The position numbers and the translations under genes are program-made. Source: Azospirillum soli (lineage in GTDB: Bacteria; Pseudomonadota; Alphaproteobacteria; Azospirillales; Azospirillaceae). Taken from it: a stretch of DNA of 64,000 bases. The DNA lies in the NCBI RefSeq assembly GCF_017876165.1, contig NZ_JAGINQ010000014.1, positions 1 through 64,000 of the forward strand. Reading direction: 5' to 3'. The notes beneath the pieces are model-generated. The model saw only the letters and a list, made by a program, of their open reading frames with translations, did not search any database and had not been told where the DNA came from. Position 1 is the stretch's first letter; every line of letters starts with the position of its first letter. This document shows positions 43,282-51,690 of this stretch, piece by piece.

Positions 43282-44058
43282 TCACCCCTCATGGACATCC
43301 CCCTCCCTCCGGAACGCCTCGGCGTTCGCGTTGAAGGAGCGGAAGGCGTTGGCGATGTCCGCATCGTTCCACCCCAGCGCCGTCAGCTGCTTGGCCAGCG
43401 CCGCCGTGTTTGGTGTCTCCTTCGGGCCGAAGCAGCCGTAGCAGCCCCGGTCGTGGCGCGGGCACAGGTTGCCGCAGCCGGCCTGCGTCACCGGGCCGAG
43501 GCACGGCGTCCCCCGCGCCACCATCACGCAGACGGTGCCATGCAGCTTGCACTCCACGCACTGGCTGTGCGGCGGGACGACCGGGCGGCGGCCGTTCAAG
43601 AAGGCGTTCAGCACCTCCAGCAGCTGCTCCTTGTTGATCGGGCAGCCGCGCAGCTCGAAATCGACCTTTACATGGTCCTGGATGGCGGTGGAGGTCGCCA
43701 GCGTGTCGATGAATTCCGGCCGGGCGTAGACCGCGCGAATGAAGCCCTCCACGTCGCGGAAATTCCGCAGCGCCTGGATGCCGCCCGCCGTGGCGCAGGC
43801 GCCGATGGTGATCAGCGTCTTCGATTGCTGTCGAATCTTCCGGATGCGCTCCGCGTCGTGCGGCGTGCCGATGGAGCCCTCGACCAGCGAGACGTCGTAC
43901 GGTCCCCGGATCTCCACCCGCGTCGCTTCCAGGAAATAGGCGATCTCCACCGCCCCCGCGACGGTCAGCAACTCATCCTCGCAGTCCAGCAGCGACAGCT
44001 GACACCCGTCACAGGACGAGAATTTCCACACCGCCAGTTTGGGTCTGCGCTGGCCCAT
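43282..44058 (-). CDS. hyhS: NiFe hydrogenase small (delta) subunit
   Basis: 258 residues from MGQRRPKLAVWKFSSCDGCQLSLL. C16 and C19 (CDGC) bind the proximal Fe-S cluster; further conserved cysteines are in TIGACATAGGIQALRN, RGCPINKEQLLEVLNAFLNG and the C-terminal HSQCVECKLHGTVC...CLGPVTQAGCGNLCPRHDRGCYGCFGP. It has no Tat signal, so the enzyme is cytoplasmic. The gene starts two bases after the gamma-subunit stop with GGGAG before it, so the two are co-translated. Confidence 0.92.
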   Translation of the reverse strand: MGQRRPKLAVWKFSSCDGCQLSLLDCEDELLTVAGAVEIAYFLEATRVEIRGPYDVSLVEGSIGTPHDAERIRKIRQQSKTLITIGACATAGGIQALRNFRDVEGFIRAVYARPEFIDTLATSTAIQDHVKVDFELRGCPINKEQLLEVLNAFLNGRRPVVPPHSQCVECKLHGTVCVMVARGTPCLGPVTQAGCGNLCPRHDRGCYGCFGPKETPNTAALAKQLTALGWNDADIANAFRSFNANAEAFRREGDVHEG

Positions 44059-44060
44059 GA

Positions 44061-44921
44061 TCACAGCTCCCGCACGGAGAAGACGTGCTCGATGGTGTCG
44101 TAGCGGTAGACCGGGCCATCCTTGCACATGAAGGAACCGCCCATCTGGCAGTGCCCGCAAAAGCCGACGCCGCATTTCATGTTGCGCTCCAGCGTCACGT
44201 AGATGCGGTCGGCGGTGACGCCGCGCTCATACAGCGCCTGCACGGCGGGGCGGGTCATCGTCTCCGATCGGCAGACGTAGGCGACGGTCTGTTCCGGGTC
44301 GAAGCGCGCGATCTTCACGAGGCCCGCCACGCTGCCCACCCGCCCGCGATAGCCCGCCGGTGCCGAATGCACGGTGACGTGCACCTGCATGTCGAACCGG
44401 CCGCGCCACTGGTGCAGCAGCGTCTCATACAGAATGTCGTGCGTCCCGCGCGAGCCGTAGCAGACCACCACCTTGCCGAAATGCTCGCGCCGGTTCAGCA
44501 CCTCCATGACCAGCGGGCGCAGCGGCGCCAGCCCCACCGTTCCCGTCACGAACAGCACATCGTGCCCGTAGGCGGGCTCGATGGGCCAGGGATTGCCGAA
44601 GGGGCCGCGCACGCCGATGGTGTCGCCGACCTTCAACTGGGCCATGGCGCGGGTGACCGTGCCGACCTCGCGGATCGTGTGCACCAGCCGGTTCAGGTCG
44701 CGGCAGTCGCCGGAGACGGAAATCGCCACCTCCCCCACCCCGAACACGTAGAGCATGTTGAACTGCCCCGGCTTGAAGGCGTAGGGCCGCCCGTCCAGGC
44801 TGCGCAGATGCAGGGTGAAGCAGCCGTCCACCTCCTTGACCCGCCGCACGATGCGGAAGGGCCGAGGCACCATGGGATCCACAGCAACGGCGGGAACGGG
44901 TGAGAGGATGGCGGCATCCAT
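44061..44921 (-). CDS. hyhG: Hydrogenase gamma subunit: FAD/NAD(P)-binding oxidoreductase
   Basis: 286 residues from MDAAILSPVP; an ATG two codons upstream (44927) is an alternative but leaves only two bases to the GGGAGG. A ferredoxin-reductase fold: FAD-binding GQFNMLYVFGVGEVAISVSGD, NAD(P)-binding LFVTGTVGLAPLRPLVMEVLN and VVVCYGSRGTHDILY, and a C-terminal [2Fe-2S] site C250-x4-C255-x2-C258-x7-C266 as in dihydroorotate-dehydrogenase electron-transfer subunits. It passes electrons between the Fe-S chain and NAD(P). Confidence 0.9.
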   Translation of the reverse strand: MDAAILSPVPAVAVDPMVPRPFRIVRRVKEVDGCFTLHLRSLDGRPYAFKPGQFNMLYVFGVGEVAISVSGDCRDLNRLVHTIREVGTVTRAMAQLKVGDTIGVRGPFGNPWPIEPAYGHDVLFVTGTVGLAPLRPLVMEVLNRREHFGKVVVCYGSRGTHDILYETLLHQWRGRFDMQVHVTVHSAPAGYRGRVGSVAGLVKIARFDPEQTVAYVCRSETMTRPAVQALYERGVTADRIYVTLERNMKCGVGFCGHCQMGGSFMCKDGPVYRYDTIEHVFSVREL

Positions 44922-44935
44922 GACCATGCCCTCCC

Positions 44936-45409
44936 TTAATCCGCCCCATCGGTGGCCAGATCGACGATGCGCAGGCGCGCCTCGGCGATACGGCGGCCCA
45001 TCACGGGGATGAAGCGCTTGTAGAGGTGGTAGCCAAGCTCGTGGTTCGCGTCGATCTTGCTGCGCAGGCAGGCGCCGTCGATGGTGATGGCGCGCACCTG
45101 ATCGATGGCACGGGCGTCGAAGGTCCACACGAAGGGCGGCACCAGCCAGGACCAACCGATGATGTCGCCCTCCCCGATGTTCTCCACCACCACGGCGGAG
45201 CGGCCGGGGGCGTGCAGTTCCACCGCCACGCTGCCCTGGCGGATCAGGTAGAAGTGATCGGCCTTGCCGCCCTCCTGGAACAGGAACTCGCCGGGACGCC
45301 AGTGGGCGTTGGCGCAGCAGCCAACCACCACGTCGCGCACGTCGGGCGGCATGTCCCGGAAGAACGGATGCTCGGCCAGAAGCCGGCCCAGACCCTCGAC
45401 CTGCACCAT
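44936..45409 (-). CDS. Cyclic nucleotide-binding domain protein in the hydrogenase operon
   Basis: 157 residues, a single CAP_ED/cNMP-binding beta-roll (HPFFRDMPPDVRDVVVGCCANAHWRPGEFLFQEGGKADHFYLIRQGSVAVEL...VVVENIGEGDIIGWSWLVPPF) with a short C-terminal helix and no DNA-binding domain. The Arg/Glu phosphate-binding pocket of CRP (RxEGExA-like) is not clearly matched; the equivalent region reads GEGDIIGWSWL. It starts two bases after the beta-subunit stop (TGACCATG) with GGGAGGGG before it, so it is a true member of the operon. Similar proteins accompany some bacterial group 3b hydrogenases; its role is unknown. Confidence 0.85.
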   Translation of the reverse strand: MVQVEGLGRLLAEHPFFRDMPPDVRDVVVGCCANAHWRPGEFLFQEGGKADHFYLIRQGSVAVELHAPGRSAVVVENIGEGDIIGWSWLVPPFVWTFDARAIDQVRAITIDGACLRSKIDANHELGYHLYKRFIPVMGRRIAEARLRIVDLATDGAD

Positions 45410-45411
45410 GG

Positions 45412-46590
<1,179 letters not shown>

Positions 46591-46901
46591 GGGCGACACC
46601 CCGCGTCGCGACTGTGACCGGTCAACTATACGCCCTTCGGTCCGGCGTTGAAGCCTTTCCCCACCATAATTCCGTGAAACCAGCGAGACGCTTTGCCGCA
46701 GTCACCCCGAAAACAATTGAATCAAATAGCGCGGAAACTCCTCAATCCATCCGAATTGACAACCAAATGATTGCGTTGGTAGGGACCAATGAACCGCTTT
46801 TTATGAACGCCAAACAAGGTGCCGCGTCTTGGCAGCGCGACACCGAAAAGCTTCAACAGAAGGCATATGTCGATCAACAAACAGCCGGGATTGGAAACCG
46901 C
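46591..46901. promoter_or_regulatory. Divergent promoter region of the hydrogenase operon
   Basis: About 310 bases between hyhB (minus) and the CsgG-like gene (plus). A perfect palindrome TGACCGGTCA lies at 46615-46624, 25 bases before hyhB. The stretch 46660-46880 is A+T-richer; TTGACA occurs at about 46757. Although open in one frame, no gene start or codon pattern supports coding here. No sigma-54 or FNR site was recognised. Confidence 0.4.
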
Positions 46902-47720
46902 ATGACCGCCATCAAGACTATTCTTGTTTCCTGCGTCGCCGCGCTGGCGCTGACCGCCTGCCAGGAAACCACCATGGGCACCAAGCAGGGCGTCGTGACC
47001 GGGGCCGCCGGTCCGAACGGCGCGTCCGCCGACGCCTCCTCCCAGCTTGAGCGCTGCGAGCGTCCGCTGGGCGTCATCGCGCTGGTCGAGGGGCAGGATC
47101 CGTCGATGCAGTCGTCGCTGGCCTCCTTCGGCCTCGGCTCGCCGATCCCGGTGCTGCGCCTGCTGATGCAGCAGTCGAACTGCTTCATGGTCGTGGACCG
47201 CGGCCAAGCCATGCAGAACATCATGCAGGAGCGCGCGCTCGCCCAGCAGGGCCAGACCCGCGCCGGCTCGAACATGGGCGGCGGCCAGATGGTCGCGGCG
47301 GATCTCGTGCTCTCGCCGAACATCATCTTCAGCGGCAACACGGGCGGCGGTGGGGCCGGTCTGGCCGGCGCGCTGATCCCCGGCTGGGGCGGCGTCATCG
47401 CCTCGGCGGTGGCCGGATCGGTCAAGTTCACCTCGGCGCAGAGCGTCCTGACCCTGACCGACGTGCGCAGCGGCGTGCAGGTCTCCGCCGCGCAGGGCAC
47501 GGCGACCGCGCGCGACATGAGCCTCGGCGCCTCGCTGTTCGGCGCCGGGCTTGGCGGCGGCCTCGGCGGCGCGGTCGGCGGCTATTCCAACACGCCGGAA
47601 GGTCAGGTCATCGCCGCCTCGCTGATGGACGCCTACAACAACGTCGTGAAGACGGTGCGCGGCATGCCGCCGCTGCCGTCGGTGTCCGCCGCCCCGGCCG
47701 GCGCCAGAAAGAAGAAGTAA
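46902..47720 (+). CDS. CsgG-like outer-membrane lipoprotein
   Basis: 272 residues from MTAIKTILVSCVAALALTACQE; the lipobox LTAC puts the lipidated Cys at 20. The body (RPLGVIALVEGQ..., SPIPVLRLLMQQSNCFMVVDRGQAMQNIMQERALAQQG..., AADLVLSPNIIFSG) resembles the CsgG/curli-secretion fold, and the Gly-rich end (GASLFGAGLGGGLGGAVGGYSNTPEGQVIAASLMDAYNNVVKTVRGM) is typical of its relatives. Members form oligomers in the outer membrane, some exporting amyloid subunits. No csgA/B/E/F genes are nearby. A strong terminator follows. Confidence 0.8.
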   Translation: MTAIKTILVSCVAALALTACQETTMGTKQGVVTGAAGPNGASADASSQLERCERPLGVIALVEGQDPSMQSSLASFGLGSPIPVLRLLMQQSNCFMVVDRGQAMQNIMQERALAQQGQTRAGSNMGGGQMVAADLVLSPNIIFSGNTGGGGAGLAGALIPGWGGVIASAVAGSVKFTSAQSVLTLTDVRSGVQVSAAQGTATARDMSLGASLFGAGLGGGLGGAVGGYSNTPEGQVIAASLMDAYNNVVKTVRGMPPLPSVSAAPAGARKKK

Positions 47721-47735
47721 TCGCACCGTACCCCA

Positions 47736-47774
47736 AACCGGCCCGTCTGCGTTACAAGCGCAGGCGGGCCGGTT
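47736..47774 (+). terminator. Intrinsic terminator after the CsgG-like gene
   Basis: A stem of about 15 bp (AACCGGCCCG...CTGCG with CGCAG...CGGGCCGGTT, one mismatch) lies 15 bases after the stop, followed by CTTTTC on the plus strand. Confidence 0.75.
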
Positions 47775-47832
47775 CTTTTCGGCCTGCCGGCTGTTTGCAT
47801 CGGTTCAGTCCGGCTGCGCGAAGGGGGCTGGC

Positions 47833-48663
47833 ATGGCGAAGTGGAATTCCGGAATCCCGCCACGTCGGGGTGCGCGCAAGGGGACGCGGCGCGGCCGTTC
47901 GCTGTCGTTGAGCGGCCTGATCGCCGTCCTGCTCGTGCTCGGCGTGGTGTGGGTGGCGGAGCGGTACGATCTGGTGCCGCGCGGCACGCTGGACGCCCTG
48001 CTCGGCCAGGAGGAATCGCAGCCCAGGCGCACCGCCAACCGCCCGCCGCCCCGGCCGGTCCACCGCCCGGACGACCGCATCGACTACGCGCGGGCGCAGG
48101 CCCAATTGGACAGCATCCAGGTCGAGGCGGAGCAGCGGCGCGGCTATCAGCGCGAAGAGTGGCCGCACTGGCTCACCCTCAACAACAACTGCCTGAACAC
48201 GCGGGAGGAGGTGCTGATCCGCGATTCCGTCGAGCGGGCGAAGCTGACGCCCAACGGCTGCACCGTGCTGTCCGGCGTCTGGCGCGATCCCTACACGGGG
48301 GAGACCTTCACCGACCTGCGCAAGGTGGACATCGACCACCGCGTCCCCCTGGAGGAAGCCTACGCCAGCGGCGGCTACGACTGGACGCGCGAGCGCCGCG
48401 CCGCCTACGCCAACGACCTGACCGATCCGCTGACCTTGGTCACCGTCTCCGCCGCCGCCAACCGCGCCAAAGGTTCAAAAGGGCCGGAAGAGTGGCTGCC
48501 GCCACGCGAGGACTACATCTGCGTCTATGTGGTCGATTGGATCGCCGTGAAGGCGCGTTGGGAACTGACCATGGACGAGCGCGAGCGCGTCACCGTCGGC
48601 AACATCCTGGCCGACTGCCGCGGTCAGGCGGAGCGCATGGCCGGCACGAAACCCGCGCGTTAA
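47833..48663 (+). CDS. Membrane-anchored HNH (DUF1524/GmrSD-like) nuclease
   Basis: 276 residues. A basic N-terminus precedes one membrane helix (SLSGLIAVLLVLGVVWVAERY), then a Pro-rich linker and the nuclease domain: NNNCLNTREEVLIRD, WRDPYTGETFTDLRKVDIDHRVPLEEAYASGG (the His of DIDHRVP is the putative general base) and VSAAANRAKGSKGPEEWLPP. The Cys pair (NGC, CVYVV, DCRG) may form disulfides, fitting an extracytoplasmic location. Related secreted HNH proteins degrade external DNA or serve in defence; its role here is unknown. Confidence 0.83.
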   Translation: MAKWNSGIPPRRGARKGTRRGRSLSLSGLIAVLLVLGVVWVAERYDLVPRGTLDALLGQEESQPRRTANRPPPRPVHRPDDRIDYARAQAQLDSIQVEAEQRRGYQREEWPHWLTLNNNCLNTREEVLIRDSVERAKLTPNGCTVLSGVWRDPYTGETFTDLRKVDIDHRVPLEEAYASGGYDWTRERRAAYANDLTDPLTLVTVSAAANRAKGSKGPEEWLPPREDYICVYVVDWIAVKARWELTMDERERVTVGNILADCRGQAERMAGTKPAR

Positions 48664-48684
48664 AGCGAACTGTCGTTCGCTTTA
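48661..48684. terminator. Hairpin at the stop of the HNH gene
   Basis: TAAAGCGAAC-TGTC-GTTCGCTTTA is a perfect 10-bp stem whose first three bases are the stop codon. There is no following U-tract. A second perfect hairpin, AGAGCGGAT-CGAA-ATCCGCTCT, lies at 48753-48774, before the stop of the converging small ORF. Confidence 0.55.
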
Positions 48685-48752
48685 GATTCAAATGGCCTCA
48701 CTTGCCGGCCGGGCTTCGGACGCATGAGCGTCCGGGCCCGCCGTCGCGGTCC

Positions 48753-48774
48753 AGAGCGGATCGAAATCCGCTCT
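48753..48774. repeat. Perfect 9-bp palindrome with CGAA loop
   Basis: Stem 48753-48761 with 48766-48774. It sits between the converging HNH gene and the small ORF downstream of fur. The same CGAA tetraloop occurs in the hairpin at 6825-6848. Confidence 0.5.
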
Positions 48775-48805
48775 AAGGCCGCCTGGAATCAATGCTTAAC
48801 TGGGG

Positions 48806-49039
48806 TCAATGCAGCACGCCGCCCGCGACCCAGCGTTCGACGATCAGCACGGCCTCCGGCTCGGGCAACTCGGGGTGATGCCAGCGCAGGACGACGGTCG
48901 CCGCCTCCAGCGCGTGCCGGTCGGGCCGGCCGCGGCCGACCAGTTCCCGATAGGCGCGCTCCACGATGGGGCGGCAGCCGCAGACCGCCGACTCGCAAGC
49001 CGCGAAGCGCGCGGATTCGTCGTCTTCGCCCGAAATCAC
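48806..49039 (-). CDS. Small hypothetical protein coupled to fur, 77 aa
   Basis: Starts at a GTG that overlaps the fur TGA by four bases (GTGA). 77 residues with three Cys near the N-terminus (ACESAVCGCRP) and a helical remainder (HALEAATVVLRWHHPELPEPEAVLIVERWV). The overlap supports a genuine, translationally coupled gene. No family was recognised; an iron- or metal-linked role is only suggested by the position. Confidence 0.6.
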   Translation of the reverse strand: MISGEDDESARFAACESAVCGCRPIVERAYRELVGRGRPDRHALEAATVVLRWHHPELPEPEAVLIVERWVAGGVLH

Positions 49040-49518
49040 GTCGGCTCGTTTCCCTTGGTCTTGCTCTTGGTTCGGCGCCCGAAAATTTCCAGGCGTTGCC
49101 CGATCAGGTCGAAGCCCAGGTCCCGCGCGATCCGCGCGACGGCCGCTTCCAGCTGGGCGTCCTGAAACTCCACCACCTCGCCCGACTCGATGTCGATCAG
49201 GTGGTGGTGATGGTCTCCCCGCGCCTCTTCATAGCGGGCGCGGCCGTCACCGAAATCGTGCCGCTGGATGATGCCGATGTCCTCGAACAGCCGCATGGAC
49301 CGGTACACAGTCGCTAGGCTGATGGCGGAATCGATCTCGGCGGCGCGGCGGTAGACCTCCTCCACGTCCGGATGATCGGCGGATTCCGACAGAACGCGCG
49401 CAATGACCCGGCGCTGGCCGGTCATCTTCAACCCCCGTTCGGCGCACGCGCGCTCCAGCCGTGACGGCAGGGCTTCTTCGGGCGAATCCACGAGTCGTTT
49501 CCTTTCCGCTCCGACCAC
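49036..49518 (-). CDS. fur: Fur-family metalloregulator
   Basis: 160 residues from a GTG with AGGAG seven bases upstream; an ATG at 49560 has no ribosome site. The winged helix GLKMTGQRRVIARVLSESADHPDVEEVYRRAAEIDSAISLATVYRSMRLFEDIGII is canonical. The metal site is seen in RGDHHHHLIDIESGEVVEF. The CxxC zinc motif of many Fur proteins is absent, as in some alphaproteobacterial Fur/Mur. It represses iron (or manganese) responsive genes. It lies directly downstream of a periplasmic His-rich gene, separated by a terminator. Confidence 0.9.
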   Translation of the reverse strand: MVGAERKRLVDSPEEALPSRLERACAERGLKMTGQRRVIARVLSESADHPDVEEVYRRAAEIDSAISLATVYRSMRLFEDIGIIQRHDFGDGRARYEEARGDHHHHLIDIESGEVVEFQDAQLEAAVARIARDLGFDLIGQRLEIFGRRTKSKTKGNEPT

Positions 49519-49565
49519 ATCCCAACTCCTTGAGATGGAGAGCCGGAAGCGCCAAGGCAACGCCG

Positions 49566-49600
49566 AAAAAGACCGCCCCGGCGCGCTGGCCGGAGCGGTC
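49566..49600 (-). terminator. Intrinsic terminator between the periplasmic protein gene and fur
   Basis: On the minus strand, GACCGCTCCGG and CCGGGGCGGTC form an 11-bp stem (one mismatch) around CCAGCGCG, followed by TTTTT. It ends the transcript of the gene at 49627-50472 before fur. Confidence 0.8.
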
Positions 49601-49626
49601 CTTCATAGCCGTCTTGCGTGCCCGTC

Positions 49627-50472
49627 TTACTTGAACGAGCCCTTCAGCAGCTCAACCTTGGAGACCAGCGCCTGCACCGCACCCGCGTCCATCACGACCG
49701 GCTGCGGCGGGACCGCCGTCGGGAAGGCCTTGGCGAGGGCATCGAGGTCGGAGGCCAGCTTGCCGTAGGCTTCCTTGTCCTTGGCGCCGAGTTCCTTGGC
49801 GTGCGAGGACACATAGCCGCGCGCCGCGATGACGAAGCCCCGCGCGTCCTGATACTCGACCACGTTGACCAGCTTGCCTTCGGCGAAGGCTTCCTTGTAC
49901 TCGTCCGCCGCCGTCGCCAGCACGCCGGGCAGAACCCCCATGGTGAAGGCCGGGGCCTTCTTGTCGGCGCCCTCGATGGCCTTGTCCACCTTGGCCATCA
50001 CCGCGTCCTGCTTGGCGAACACGTCGGCAGCCGGCTTCTTGGCCTTCACCAGATCGGCCAGGGCCTTCAGATCCTTGTCGAACTGGTTCAGCTTGCGCTT
50101 CTTCAGCTCACCCTCGACCAGCCCGTAGATCTCCTCGGCCGGGTGCAGGTAATGCGGGGCGGCGTCGTCCAGGCGGCCGGCCGCGTACAGCTCCTTGCCG
50201 ACCGTCAGGTGGCCCTTCAGCATCAGCAGGCGCCCGACCAGAGCCTCGCCGGCGGGAGCTTCGGCGAAGGCGTCGGCCTCGTGGCCGCCCTCGCCACCCT
50301 CACCGCCTTCACCACCCTCGCCGCCGGCGCCATGCTGGTGGGCGGCCTGCGCGACCTGGAGCGGCGCATGATCGGCATGGCCCTTGCCGTGCAGCTCGGC
50401 GGCATCCGCTCCGGCGCCGAGAAGCGCGAACGTGCCGATACCCATCCAAAGCTTAAGCGTCTTCTTGTGCAT
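49627..50472 (-). CDS. Exported His/Gly-rich helical protein, probably iron-regulated
   Basis: 281 residues with a signal peptide (MHKKTLKLWMGIGTFALLGAGADA). A His-rich N-terminal segment (HGKGHADHAP, AHQHGAGG) is followed by GEGGEGGEGGEGG repeats, possibly metal-binding. The remainder is all-helical (LVGRLLMLKGHLTVGKELYAAGRLDDAAPHYLHPAEEIYGLVEGELKKRKL...). I do not recognise the family with certainty; a periplasmic metal-handling role is suggested by the His content, a Fur-box-like site 60 bases upstream, the PiuC gene before it and fur after it. Confidence 0.72.
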   Translation of the reverse strand: MHKKTLKLWMGIGTFALLGAGADAAELHGKGHADHAPLQVAQAAHQHGAGGEGGEGGEGGEGGHEADAFAEAPAGEALVGRLLMLKGHLTVGKELYAAGRLDDAAPHYLHPAEEIYGLVEGELKKRKLNQFDKDLKALADLVKAKKPAADVFAKQDAVMAKVDKAIEGADKKAPAFTMGVLPGVLATAADEYKEAFAEGKLVNVVEYQDARGFVIAARGYVSSHAKELGAKDKEAYGKLASDLDALAKAFPTAVPPQPVVMDAGAVQALVSKVELLKGSFK

Positions 50473-50532
50473 GGGGTGCCTTTCCTCGTGTGGCGTCTGT
50501 AGCGGATGCTAGCGTCATCGACGCTATAATGA

Positions 50533-50552
50533 AAATGCGAGTAAGTCGCAAT
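50533..50552 (-). promoter_or_regulatory. Fur-box-like operator upstream of the His-rich protein gene
   Basis: On the minus strand ATTGCGACTTACTCGCATTT, containing the dyad GCGA-CTTAC-TCGC, aligns with the common Fur-box form AATGCGAATGATTCTCATTT. It lies about 60 bases before the gene's ATG. Confidence 0.6.
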
Positions 50553-50570
50553 ATCGGAAAAGCGGCCCGG

Positions 50571-51233
50571 TTACGTCTCCGCCCACATGCGGATCAGGTT
50601 GGCGACCGACTTGGTGATCAGGTCGAACTCGGCGGTCTTGCCCTGGCTCTGGAAGATCGTCCGCCGCGCGCTGTCCAGGTCGAACAGGATTTCGCGCTGG
50701 CGGGGATCGCGGATCATGCTTTCCGCCCAGCCGACGATGGCGACCCGCGCGCCGCGCGTGACCTCCTCCACCCGGTGCAGCTGGCCGGACGGGTAGACGA
50801 TGGCCGCTCCGGCCGGCAGCTTGAAGGCCTCTTCCCCGGCGGTGCTCTCCATCACCAGTTCGCCGCCGTCGTAGCTTTCCGGGTCTTCCAGGAAGACGGT
50901 AAAGGACACGTCGGTGCGGATGCCGTGCATCACCGCGTCGTCCACATGGGTGCCGTAGCGCATGCCCGGCTCGTAGCGCGACACGATGACCGGCGTCACC
51001 GCCTTCGGCCGCACGGCCATCTGGAACAGCTCATTCTCGCGCACGCGGGCGGTCAGGCGTTCGCGCAGCGCGTCGATGGCCGGATTGCCGGACGCGAGCT
51101 GGAGGTTTTCCTTCACCAGCTTGGCGTGCCAGCCTGCCGTCTTCTTGCCGTCGAAGAAGGTGGCCTCGTCCAGGGCCTCACGGACCGCCTTGACCTCCTC
51201 CGGCGGAAGCAGGTCGGCAATGCACAAAATCAT
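50571..51233 (-). CDS. piuC: PKHD-type Fe(II)/2-oxoglutarate dioxygenase, PiuC-like
   Basis: 220 residues, normal for the family (about 226). The iron ligands are H96 and D98 in YGTHVDDA and H153 in YPSGQLHRVEEVTRGARVAIVGW; R163 should bind 2-oxoglutarate. The N-terminus MILCIADLLPPEEVKAVREAL is conserved. PiuC genes sit beside TonB-dependent siderophore receptors and are Fur-regulated in other bacteria; here no receptor is adjacent, but a Fur-box-like site lies 40 bases upstream. It acts in the cytoplasm on an unknown substrate. Confidence 0.9.
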   Translation of the reverse strand: MILCIADLLPPEEVKAVREALDEATFFDGKKTAGWHAKLVKENLQLASGNPAIDALRERLTARVRENELFQMAVRPKAVTPVIVSRYEPGMRYGTHVDDAVMHGIRTDVSFTVFLEDPESYDGGELVMESTAGEEAFKLPAGAAIVYPSGQLHRVEEVTRGARVAIVGWAESMIRDPRQREILFDLDSARRTIFQSQGKTAEFDLITKSVANLIRMWAET

Positions 51234-51270
51234 CCGGTCGCTCCTTCGTCCAACAGACCGGAGCGATCGT

Positions 51271-51290
51271 ATTGATAGTCAGTCGCATTT
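51271..51290 (-). promoter_or_regulatory. Fur-box-like operator upstream of piuC
   Basis: On the minus strand AAATGCGACTGACTATCAAT matches AAATGCGAATGATTATCATT at 17 of 20 positions. The position about 40 bases before the start fits repression by Fur. Confidence 0.68.
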
Positions 51291-51474
51291 GCAACCCAGC
51301 GCGGCGCTGGGCAATAGCCGGCGCCTTGCCTCAAACCCTCGCTTTGGCTAAACTCAGTCCAACAACACCCGAAATGCGCCCGTTAACCAGTGTAACATTC
51401 ACCGGATGAATGTTGCATGATGTTGCACGTTCCGCGTCCAGCGCATAGCCAGCAAAACATCCGCACACAAATCG

Positions 51475-51603
51475 TTGTGCATCGACTGCACAATGGCAGC
51501 ACACGAACGAACACCGGCAACACTATGATCCGATGCGGAAAAACGTCGATTTCCGTCATTGTGCATTTTTGAAGGTCTGCACAATCTGCACAACGATGCA
51601 CAA
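51475..51603. repeat. Six TGCACAA heptamers, both orientations (iteron-like)
   Basis: TTGTGCA occurs at 51475-51481 and 51559-51565; TGCACAA occurs at 51487-51493, 51578-51584, 51587-51593 and 51597-51603. The first two form a perfect inverted repeat with a 5-base spacer; the last three are direct repeats spaced 9 and 10 bases, about one helical turn. Confidence 0.65.
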
Positions 51604-51627
51604 TCCACGCTATGCGCCAAGTGCATG

Positions 51628-51690
51628 ACCTCACCCTCCCACGCCTTCGGCGCGGGTCCCGCCCTCTCCCATCGGGGATGGGAGAGGGGA
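51628..51690. repeat. GC-rich palindromic repeat (REP-like)
   Basis: CACCCTCCCACGCCTTCGGCG...GCCCTCTCCCATCGGGGATGGGAGAGGGG: a CTCTCCCATC/GATGGGAGAG hairpin with a preceding GCCTTCGGC stem. It is related to the elements at 14197 and 43166. It is translated as the C-terminal end of the ABC exporter on the minus strand. Confidence 0.65.

Larger units (their letters stand above)
51234..51630. other. Intergenic region upstream of piuC
   Basis: About 400 bases without a credible gene. In order from piuC: the Fur box, a CATTCA-CCGGA-TGAATG palindrome at 51399-51415, then a cluster of TGCACAA heptamers on both strands (51475-51603), and the palindromic repeat that also encodes the end of the ABC exporter. 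The composition is A+T-richer than flanking genes. Confidence 0.6.

Noticed and set aside
46614..46901. N-terminal extension of the CsgG-like lipoprotein by 96 codons
   Set aside because: The lipobox places the start at 46902; the extension is A+T-rich, without signal or domain.
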